A stretch of DNA of 64,000 nucleotides from Nectonema munidae. Its lineage: Eukaryota; Nematomorpha; Nectonematoida; Nectonematidae. Position 1 is the first letter of the stretch; every line of letters starts with the position of its first letter. This document shows positions 49,301 to 61,300 of this stretch, piece after piece. Below the pieces are notes generated by a model, which was not told where the DNA came from, searched no databases, and worked only from the letters and a program-made list of their open reading frames with translations. Where the stretch lies: NCBI GenBank assembly GCA_030549495.1, contig JAUIRK010001051.1, forward strand, positions 806,001 to 870,000. The letters run 5' to 3'. Made by a program: the position numbers and the translations under genes.

Positions 49301-52300
49301 TCTTATGTATGCGTACAATAAGCATACACCAAAGATCTTTGTCTCTACTATCCTATTAGCGGAATGATTTCAAAGGGTTAGTTGAAATGATTTACGAATC
49401 TGAATGATTTGAGTTTTTTGAACTTGTGATTTTAAAAAATTTTACGTCAGACATGAAAATTATTTATGAGTGTCCTTTATCACAGTTTTCCTTTCCTACT
49501 TTGCATCTAAACAATACTCGGACTTTTCTCCTTTTGATTTTGTAAGATATATTATCCTCATTGACCGACACTTTACTTTTAAATTTTTGCTGTTTTTTAA
49601 TTTTATCAAATGAAGTTGCTTATTTTCAAAATTCTTTTTTGGCGCGTTAAAATCTGGTAATCACATTCTTCTAAATTTTATATTTTTTTTTATGTTTTAG
49701 TTTAATATAAGATTGTTTTTTATTTTTTTTTCTCTCAAAATTTCTTTCCAAATGTCCAAAAAATGCACATTCAAAGAAAGTTTTCTAAGTTTTGGCTTTT
49801 CAGACATATTGAACAATGGCATAGAGACGCCACCGTGCGTTATCTGCAAGAAAACACTTGCTAACGAAAGTATGAAGCCTTTCAAGCTAAAGGAGAACCT
49901 CACTAAGGTTCATTCGGAACTGACCAGCAAAGACTTACCATACTTTAAATCAAGGAAGACCAACTCCAACGGTCCAGAATAGATTATAAAACAGGAGTTC
50001 TTTTTCAACCCAGCAATGTTGTCAAAGCATCATACAAAATTTGCCTTCTCATTGCAAAACAAAAAAAGTCACACACAATAGGAGAGAAGCTCTTTAAACC
50101 TGGCATCTCAGAGGCTGCAAGTCTTGTTCCTGATCAAAATTGCGTTAAAAAACTTAATCAAATAAGTCTTTCGAACAGCACGGTCAAATAACGTATCAAT
50201 GATATGTCCCAAGATATAGAATCTCTAGTCACAGAAAAAAACAGAATCTCTCCATTTTTTGCCATCCGATTGATGAAACAACAGACGTCGCAAATCTTCC
50301 TCAACTTTTGATTGCTCGATTTATTTTCCAAAATCAAATTAAGGAAGACTTTCTTTTCTGCAGTCCACTTAAAACAACAACAAAGGCTAGAGATGTCATG
50401 GACTTGGTGTATAACTTTTTTGAAGAAGAAAAACTTTCATGGGCAAATTTGATTGAAGTTAGGCTTTAAGTCAGGATTTATGGCCCTGGTGAAAGGTAAG
50501 AATCCTGAAGTTATAACGACTCTGATTCACCGCGCAGCTCTTGCATCTAAAACACTTCTTAGTTCGTTCAATAATACATTAAAAACTGTAATCCGTATTA
50601 TGAACTTTATAAAAGGAGGAGCACACAACACTAGGCTCTTTTGCCAACTCTGCCTAGAGATGGATTCTGCTCACCAAGACCTCCTTTTTCACACAACTGT
50701 ACGCTGGTTGTCAAAGGGCGATGTTCTCGCTCGTGTCTGTGAACTTTTTGATGAATTGCGGATATTTTTGGCAGCCAAGGGAAAAAACAGAACATATGTT
50801 GAATAGCATTCAAGGGCCATTCAAATTGGCAGATGTCTTTGAAGCTTTGAACAGACTTAAACTTGCAACTGCAGGGTCCGGATACAACCATCATAATGCA
50901 TACCGATGCTGTTAAAGCTTTTCTTGTCAAGTTAGCGCTTTGGGAGAGAAAAATTCAAAAAGGTAATGTAGCTTCCTTTTTGCGGTTAAACGAAATCATC
51001 GGAGAAAACGTCTTTCATGTGATAAATCAAACATTATGGTCATTTTTATCTACTTACAATAAGGAGAAATGAAAAAAAGCTTTACCTCAGACTTTTTTCC
51101 AAAACACATTTTAACAGAGGACATTAATACTTAAATCTAAGACATTTTACTAGCAACTTCTTAATAAACATAAATAAAATGAAACGAAGGTTTTTTTTCC
51201 TTTTTACACTTTGAAAATGTATACAATACTTTTTGAAATATATCTATATTATATAAAAAATGTATTTTCAAAATTTAATAATGAAGGGTCATAGAGTGCT
51301 CTAGAAAGTCGTGAGTGATTTATGCTTTCATTGCGTATTTCCGTTTACCAAAGTATAGAGAAATATTGGAAACATTTGTTATTTTTACAGCTCATGCTTG
51401 GTAAGAAGTACGGTATTCCGACCAGAAACTAAAATATAAGAAGACATTTGGCAAACTTTTTAATTGTACCAAAGAAACCAAGTGTAAATCTTCTGAAAAA
51501 TGCTTCAAGTAGGATTGGGTTAAAGAACAATCTGTTATTGATATACCACTATTAAATATCATTGCTGAAAGAGCGATAAAACTTATAGAAGATGTGAAAA
51601 AACATGTGGAACTAATAAATATTTAAATTTGAAGTTTCAACAACAAATTTTTATTAATTATTAATATTATTAATGATCTATTGTTATAATAAAATATAGT
51701 TTTCTTTATTTCATTATTTAAATAAGGTAAAGCTTGATATTCTAACTGGTGTTAACTCTGTCCATGCTTCACTTTTCTATAGTTATATTTGTATACAAAC
51801 TAATTTTTAAGGGTCTAAAAAGTAGAACTGGTTCAAATATATTTAAACAAAGTTAAAAACTTTAGCGCTACTTATTTTAAAGATATTTTTTACATAAACT
51901 TTATAAAAAACAATTATTTTTTTCAAAAGGTTTCTCTTTAAAAATACTCAGCTCAATTTGGTTCTTGTAAATGCACTTATTTGCGCTAGTGCTTTTAGAG
52001 AAGATGCATCCTTCATTATTTATTATAATCTGGCGTACTTATCTTTTAGAAGTTTAAAAAAATAGAAAAGAAAAAAGAGGGAAGTTATTTGATGAAGCTT
52101 TCAGACAATTCTTATCGCATCGGCAGAATAAACTTCAGCACCAATCACCTTCTTGGAAAGAGCCCAGTTGGGACCGTGGTGTACAAGTAACTTTCTACAC
52201 TTCACTTTATCTGGCGCCCTTCACCGCGCAAGCTTCGCGCAACGCCTTTCATTTTCCTGGCTTCAGCCACATTTAGTGTGACATTTTTTGCCCACCTTTT

Positions 52301-55300
52301 GCTTGGTACTTGATTCCAAGCCTTCAACATCGCACATAAGAATCCTTTCTGACTTTTCACGACTCCCAATAAAAATCTTCTTCTGAATGTGCACGATGAC
52401 CTCTTGCAAAACTGCACTTTAAAGCTGTATTGTGGGAGTTTGTTTCTTGATCCAACGCTTCTAGGATGAATCATTGCGCGAATTTTTGGGCGTAGAGTGT
52501 TATTTTTTATTTTTCAGCATAATACATATGAAGTCTTTTACTAAATATGTGCCCTCGCTATCTAACGGTTAACTAACTAACTGGTTAATCAGCTTACTTT
52601 TTTAAAGGATATCTCTTCACCCTATTATCCATATGTTTTACATATAATATTGTTTTTCTGTGAATTGTCCAATCAGAGAGTGAACTTTCTATACGTCTAT
52701 TAGAAACGTCTTTTTTCACATTTTTCTAAGTTTAAAGTTGCAAACGTTGATTTATTGAAACAAAGTATTTTGATTTTATAGCTTTCAAAAAACTTGTTTT
52801 AAATAAATATTGTTTTTCAACTTTTAACCAATCAATAAACGAGATTCCCTGAAAAATATACTTTCCTAAAAATGTTTGTTTCACGAGGGAAAATTTTCTA
52901 ATTTTTTGCAAGTTTTTTTGAGAATAGAAGAACCATTTTATGAAGTTTTTATTTAAATCAACGATTATAAAGTTCGATTAAATCGTAAAATTGTGTTTAC
53001 AATATTGTGCTAAAAATGGATGAAGTAAAGGGCCAAACGCTCGCCCAACTTCAACTTAATTTTCGAACGAAGGGGTTGCGTGATTGATCTGTTTTGGAGC
53101 AATGCTTTCAAGTTTTTGGGAATTTTTGGTTGGTGTTGGTGGCCTTTGAAGTGAGCTTGGGCAAAGTCCTTTGTTTTCAAGTGGCCGCGCTCCTGAATTT
53201 CCTTGTTATATCTTGACTTGTTTGATCGATTTTAAGAGGACAATTCGATAGTCGCGACGTCGCAGTCAAAGTGATGAATGGGAGCAACCTCTTCTCTTCG
53301 CAAGATTTGGTCCTACTGCGCTTGTGCGACAACCACCCGCACATCCTTCGCTACTTCTGCTCCGAGTAAGTTCGCCTTCTTCTAAGTTCCTATGGCGCCA
53401 AAACGCCTCTATTTTCTCAGTTTGTGATCCACTTATCCCTAATTCGCCCATCTTCTTTACTAGCGTGTCATTTTTCAAAGTCATTATATGATTGATTGTA
53501 CCATAATATATAACATGCACCCGATGTTAATACATAGATATGATATGCACTGCTTTATAAAAACATGTGTTTTTTTTTAACAAAAATGTATACCACTTTT
53601 TTAAAGAGGCGCGTAATTTAAACACCCAATAATTGAAGCAGAAAAGTTATGAATGGGATGAGCTCCTAAGTTTATATCTTTCAGAAAATGAGTTGAAAAA
53701 ACATTGGATGATGATTAAACTCAAATGACAATTTAAAAATGAGAAATCATAGTTGTCAAAAAAAAATAAAAATTAGAAACAAAAAATAAAGCGGGTTCAA
53801 AGAATATTCAAATACTTGCTGGTCGCGTGGTCGTTTCTCGCTACGTTCGAAACATAGGATCATTGATAGAGTATTTAATACTGAAAAATGTGATGATATG
53901 ATGATCGCTGCATCCATAAATGACTTACAAGCAAGTGTATGAATATTTCGCCTATACAATGAAAAATAGGAAACAATGGATGAATATTAATCTATTGAAT
54001 ATATATATATTTTATGTTATCAATTATAACCCATTTTTTAAGAAGAAACAATGTGCCGCTTATGGCTGAGATACAAAAATTTGATTTTGAAAGATTCAGA
54101 AAAAATTTTTCTAGGAGTAATAAGATGTTTGAGAAGTTGAGAAAAAATTATGAAATGCAAACGTAAGAATGTACTTATTTCTTTTAAACATCTTTTGCAT
54201 TTTCTTCAATTTTTTAGAAATATCAAAGAGATCACCTGGATAATTCTAAATTGCGTTGGCAAAACATCTCGATGCGTCACTACGCAACCGAGAGATCATA
54301 GTTTAACTGACCACCGCATCTACCTTCTAGCTTAACAATAGAAAAAAATCGGCCATGAGTCAAAGCGAAAACAAATTGATAATTCTTCGTCTCCGCTATT
54401 ATATTTGCGCGCATCTATTTGGAGTGAGTACATCTCCAATTCTGTTTGGTCTCTAATCACGTCAATAACTCGTTGGACTAGAACTCCTTTAAATTCTTCA
54501 GACGACCGTGAACACAAATTAATCGGAGTTTTGTATCTTTTCAAAAATTCATGATGCATTTCTGTGAAAGTAGGATTTATAGGCATCATACGTTTGATAA
54601 ATTCATGTCATTTATCAGATTTCGCTGAATCAGCAGTTTCATTAGGCCAGCGACAAGCCATTTCAAATTAAAAAAAAATATAAATACTTAAGAAAATTTT
54701 TAAATAGTTACGGTTTTTGACGAAATAGATTTACAAGCAGGATCTAAAATTGAATGAATAAAACAGGTTACGCTTGATTTTGATGCTTTTATACTCTTTT
54801 CAGATTTGGGTGTTTTAATACTGAAACTCTCTATCAAAAGTCACAGAAAAGAAATTAATTTTTTTATAAAGAAAGTCAAGAACAAAAAGTTTTTCTCAAA
54901 CTCTCATCTCACCATTTGCTAACACGCCTTGGTTCATATCAAATGAATTGGTTGGGTGATTGAGTACTCTGTACTTAGACATTTTCGCGCTTTAAATAAA
55001 ATTTTAAAAATTATAAATGTTAAATATTTAGCAACGAAATGTTATGAAAGTAGATTACTAACTTAGAAAAGCAAACAATCATCTTATAAAATCTTCATAT
55101 TGCTACCTGCACATATATTCAGTTTGTAAAGTAAATTGAAAATACAGTTAGGACTTGGCTCTAGGAATTGGCAAGTATGAAGTCGTGAACTTAAATTGGC
55201 TCTTTTAAATAGGAATTAAAAGTCTAAAATGTTTGCTAGAAAATTTGTTGCTAAAAACCCTAAATTTATTTTGAATTAGACACAAAATAAACTCTATACA

Positions 55301-58300
55301 AGTTTATCGCATTGGATCCCATGAAAAGCAGGCAATAATTAAGTCAACATAGGAATCTTTTATTGTACTCAAATGAGTAACGCGGTCCCTAATGTCTTAA
55401 AGCTAATTATCTATTTTGAAGAGATGATATAGCATTGAAGGAAGCATCTTTTGATTCATGTATTATTTGATGAAGTAAACTTGTAGAGATGTACATGACT
55501 AAGACATTTTGTGCTGCAATGATTTGCTTGCATTCCAGCAAAAAGTAGGAAACAGGAATTGCAAAAACGCGTCTCCCAGCAACTGGTGGTAATGGCGGGC
55601 GGCAGTGTTTTCAATCACGTTTATCTTGAATGCGTTTCCTACCAATCCGATTGCGTACTTTTTCAGGGGCGATGAAGCATCAGGATTGTACGTGGCGTTT
55701 GAACTGTGTCAGTTTAACCTGCAGCAGTACTTCGTCAGCACCTCTCCCGCGACTCACACTCTTCGTAGCATTATCCAACAGATTCTGACTGCTCTCTCTT
55801 ACCTCCATTCCCTCTCCATTGGTGAGCATTTCTTTTTTCATCATCCCCTTTTTCATTTCTTTCCCAATCATTATCAGGATACTGCCAATTTCACTAACAG
55901 TTATGAATCACATCAAGCAAAGTTAAAGATTTCTATTCTCCAAAGAATCTTGATTTTTGACTCTTATAAAATGAATTCCATTATATTTAAGTTTTACTAT
56001 GACATCCAAAATTGTTGTTGTCAACTCTAAAAAAAATACGAATCAAACGAATAAAAAACAACATGCAAATTTAAAAGATCGTATGAGCAAACAACATAAG
56101 GATAGGACCAACAAGGCAAAATTATTTGGGTGTTTAAAAGCATTATTCGAACTTTAATTCTTTATTTGTGTTGAAATGCAGTGTTCACTCCACGTTTTCT
56201 CTTTTTATGGTCAGTCCAAGCAGGGATAGAAAATTTTCACGTATGCCCTTTAACTTCAAATCGACACCAAGCAAATTCAAATAAGCGCTAGACAAATAAA
56301 TCTTCTTTTTATATAAAAAGAGATATATTTTTACGCCATAAAAATATTTTGTAGTAGTCTTGGAAGCTGTGGATTTTTAGAAAAATGTTATCGAATTTAA
56401 TTTATATAGCTATTTTTTGAATTGGCTTAGTGCCAGATTCAAGTTGAAAAGATAGATCCTTTTTACTTTGAAATACGGATGTGAACATACATTGTTTTAA
56501 ATGTTGCTGCGTCTTCAAGAACTTCACATTCTCTGTGCGAGAGCTTCGTGCTTACGAAGTCGCTTCAACTCATTCTCTGTGTCATGTATTTTAGCGCACA
56601 AAAACTTGAAGCCGTCGAACGTGTTGATTTCTCGCGCAGACAGATTCAATGCCATCGTTTGCGCCAAATTGTCAGACTTCACTCTTTTTTCTCAGCAAAC
56701 TCCCCGTGCTGACACGGATTCAAGAAAGGACTCACACAAGGTTCTCATTTCTTTAATTTGCTTCCTAACTCTTTGAGTACCGCAATTTTGAAGACTAAGC
56801 CTCTTCTTCGTTTCCAATGAAACCGTATGCACTTAAAGCAGACAATTGGAACACTGGTGCCACACACCGGTCTTTAAAGAGTCAGCCTAATTAAACAGGA
56901 AATGCAGCAGTATCATTTTAAAATTTGCATAACTTTGCCGCAATATGTTCAGCACTACGCGGAATAAGAACGATAGTAGACGCTGCTCCAAGAATTATTT
57001 CTGCATCTTCGTGAAACGCTTCTGTACGCATATTTTTAAATCTATATTTTAAAAGTGTGCTTAACCCATTTAAGACCAAGCAAAGCAGACGATATTTAAA
57101 AAAACGCAGACGATTTATATTCAAAGTCATTGAAAAAAGCAGGCGAAGATGAAATTACTTATGTTCCAAAATAGGAACATTGGTCGTAAATGGGTTAATC
57201 TCAATAAATCACTGTATTCCAAAAGTGTTCTATATAATTTGAAGTTCTTTTTAACAAAAATTGGTCTGTTTCTATAACTTGACAATTTTTTGAACACATT
57301 TGTTTTTGATTTCCACATTTTCAAGTGAGTTTCGAGCACGCTTCCATTCGAAACTTGCTATTCCCACTCCTCACATGATTGGTTAATTTAAAAGCAAAAG
57401 TTTATAAACTTTGAAACAGTGCGAAATATATTGGAAAACTTGCTCACACAGCAGCGTATGTTATATAACTTTTGCCATATTTATTTTGTAGTTTTTTGAT
57501 GAGCAGTTATTTAAATACGATAGTACTACTTGATGCAAATTATTTTTATAGCAATCAAACAAATGTATTCTAATTAGGGCCGGACGCGAGTTAAAAACTA
57601 GCGCTTACTTCATTATATATTTCAAAAATGTCAAACAAAAAGAAGATAAGTCTAATTCATGTATTTTCACGGAATAAAAAATCATCATGAAAAGTTTATT
57701 TTTATTTTGTTAACTTTAATTTAAAAAAACACAAAACTAATTCTTTCTAAACATTTTGTTAAACACACAAAATGCTCATAATTCGTGTACAAAATTTTTT
57801 TTTAAGAACCTTCTTTACTTTGTTAATTTTTTTTTGTATCAAGCTACTTACTTTATTAGTTGAAAAGATTCACGAAGTTTTCAAGCGTTTTGTTATCTTT
57901 TAAAGCAGCTTTCAATTTGTTGATAGAAACGTTGAGACAAGATTCGCGTTTTTTTTGAATTAGATCAATAGTTAGTCGTTACAAAGCTCGCCGAAAAAAA
58001 GCGATATAACTTCTTCTTTACTAACATGTTCCAAATTCTATAAAACAAATGCTTGAAGCCCAAAACGATAAACGAAACAGGCAAGTGACTTTTCAATCAT
58101 CTTTTTTTGGATGCCATACTCAGCCAGAAGAATTTGCTGACGAAAATACAGAAATGCTAAATTCTAAAAATAATTTCATGCCAACATTTTTGGAGTAAAG
58201 TGAAAAAATTTGACTCAAAATCTAAATTATACGCCGGAAATATTTCGAATCAACTGGCCATCGAACTGAACGTCTTGAAGTTCGAGATCAAGCACTTCTT

Positions 58301-61300
58301 TTGACCCTTTCAGGACCGGTGTACCATGAAATGAAAAGCGTCTCCTTTAAGCATATAAAATTGCATTGAAAAAGAAAGCAGTGCATTAGTCTTAAAAATT
58401 CTGATCGTCCAAGGTTTTATGAAACGCATGTCGGTTGAAGCAGAAAAAGCATTTTCTATACTCGTTTGTTTGCTCCTGAAGCATTACAAGCGGTTAGGTT
58501 TGTCCGAGTTATTTCAAGAGACAAAATTAACTGATCTTTTAGATAACATGCATATCCTATAAAATTTTTGTGTATACACTTTGAGTGAATATCAAAGATA
58601 GATATCACCTTTTACTTTTTAATATGAAGAAAGGTCGCAAAAACGCTTATTTTATATTTATTCGAGTCTGAGCAAGTTGTTTGAGTAAAAGTAAGGCGTT
58701 GGCCTTTCAGAGTTTACGCGTCCCAGAAACATTATTTTTTGTTTGGATGTAAGCTCTCTTTCTCTCTCAATTGTAAATGGCAATTTTTCGAAAAACAATA
58801 AATACTTCCATCAGTTGTGATTAATTTCAGCTAGTTTTATTTCAAGACAAAAAAAAATACAAACTTTTAATCATGAGCTTTCTTAATTTTTCCGATCTAA
58901 TTCTGCTCAAAATTTGTACAAGATGTTTTTTAGAACTTTATTGGAGATATAATTTCTGCTGGCTGCCTTCTATATTACGTTTACACATGTGGCAAAAATC
59001 TTTTTGGAGGTGAAGGTGGATTTTTTGAAGAGATTGAAAGCAATGCCGGAGCAAAAAAGTCAACACTCTTCACTCAGCCGGACTTTTCCTTCCTGGCTAA
59101 AACAGATTGCGGTATTTTATTGCCTTTCAGAACTTTTTTATGCTGGTGATGCTCGTCTGATTTATCTTATATCTTTTTTGAGTTATAAAAAGTAACAGCC
59201 GTGTAAAGAAGGGGGCGTGAGTAGGGTTGGTTAGATACTGGGTTTGTATAACTCAAGGTCTTGGGTTCGATCCCACATCAAGCCTTCTTTCCTCATAGTT
59301 CGATACAAGCGGCGCAATTGTGCCTTCTGGAAGAAAACGCCCCACGGTACCCTTTACGGTCATAATTTTTCATAAATGTACATTGTATTATCATTAGTAT
59401 TGTATATATGTGTACTTTGATTGGCCTATAAAATAGAAATTCTTCCGTAATTTTGCATAAACTACGTTTTTAAAATGGGTGCAAAGTTTTATTGAAAAAT
59501 TTATTATAAGTATGTTTTTCCAAGTCTCACGATAATAAAATTTAAGAAGCACGCTGTCTTCATTTGATCTTGCCAGACCGATACCATCTGTATATCGTTT
59601 TGATAGTTTATAGTGTTATATGTGTGTGTGTGTGTGAAGGATTTTCAATCCTGTTATTTGCTGCTATATTTTTTTCAGATAAATTACTTTTTGGTGCTTC
59701 ACTTCTTAGAATGATTACGTGGAATGCTTTATTTGTGCTTCAAAATAAAAATACTTTGCTTTGCTGGAACATTTCTTTCTTTAATATCATGTGCTATTTT
59801 TTTAAAATGAAGTGATTTTAAACATTTAGCCCTATCAGTGTTAGTCCTACAAAATTGGCCGAAGGAATCTGAAAACAAATTGAAAAGAGAACGTGTGATC
59901 AAAAGAAATAATTTTTTGTGAAAAAGAAGTTCCTCTTTTGGAAATGAAAAATTTTTATTTTTTTTTTTTCTCTTCAAATATTACTTCTCCTTTTTTTTGA
60001 AGGGGGGGAGATATGAAAATTTTTTTTAGATAAGAGTTATCAAAACACCACTGTATTTATTTATGAGAAGATTTTAATTTAATTTTTCTCCCCCTTTTTT
60101 TTTTTTTTGAAAGAAGATTTTTTTATTGGAAAAAGGACAATATTTTTTTTTTTTAAATAAAAAAACAAAAAACAATTTTTTATTATAATATAATATCCAC
60201 ACCAATACACACATTAAAAAATGTGAAAATTGTAAAAAAATAAAATTTTTTTTTATTATAATATAAATTTTTTTTTTGGGTTGGTGTTTTTTTTTATTTT
60301 TTTTTATTTTGTTTTATTTTTTATAAAAAAAAAAAAAAAAGACACTGGATTCAGCATAGTTAAAAAATAAATATAGCATTGAAAATATTTATAAAAACGT
60401 ATTAATATCTGAGAAATCGAGGAAGGGGCACTTTACGCTTGAGCGGACACATTTTGCCGACCACTAAAAGGGATAATCAAATTAGTTCTTTTTAATCGAC
60501 CTCAATAAAAGAGCGCGAGTTGATTTCTGAGGCGAATGCCCCTGGTTCCATTCCGTATGATAGCGATTTTTAAAAAACGTTTGATTTCATTAATCCCTTA
60601 ATATTTCTTTTGAATCTATCTAGCTTCGATCTGCATGAAGGATTTGATTGAAAATATGATTCATTTCAATGGTGCTGACGAGGATGTTGACAGCAACGAA
60701 GAAAGAAGTGGAAGTGTTTCAATCAAGACCCTTCTCCTTCACCCTTTCTTCTGGGAAGGTGAAAAGAAGCTCCAATTTTTGATGGTATTTTTACATTTCA
60801 CTTTTTTTTGAGATTGAGGAACTCATTTTGAATGTTTCGAGAATTGCTTCATAGATTCACTCGTTCAAAGAAAGGATAGCTTTATAAAATCATGATTATT
60901 TTTGTATCTGTGAACCTTTTGAAGAATCCATTACTTTTCACTATGAAAACATCAAGGCGGTATAGGCCGAATCTGCCTTCTGCCTAACTAAGATTTATGC
61001 CTGTATAAATCAGGATTATGACGAAATACACGTTGGTTCAAAAAAAAACATTTGAAAATATGAATCATTTTTTAGCTTTTTAAACAAGTCTATAGCTTTT
61101 GCCAAATTATGAAGTTTTGATAAATCGTCTACTTTTTTAATGCATTTCTATGCTCATTTTTTGTTTCACGCTGTAAATCATCTCACTATTTTGGTCGTTA
61201 AGCGATAGTTATATACAATATATATCTTTTACCGAATAAGATAAAATTCGTATTAAACATTATGGAATGGAAAAGAAGCATGACAATAATTTGCACGAAT

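Noticed and set aside
58076-58200. IRE1 exon encoding the APE region (reads HTQPEEFADE)
   Set aside because: No GT donor lies between this block and its stop, and the surrounding sequence belongs to a hAT fossil. The micro-exon at 58711 fits better.
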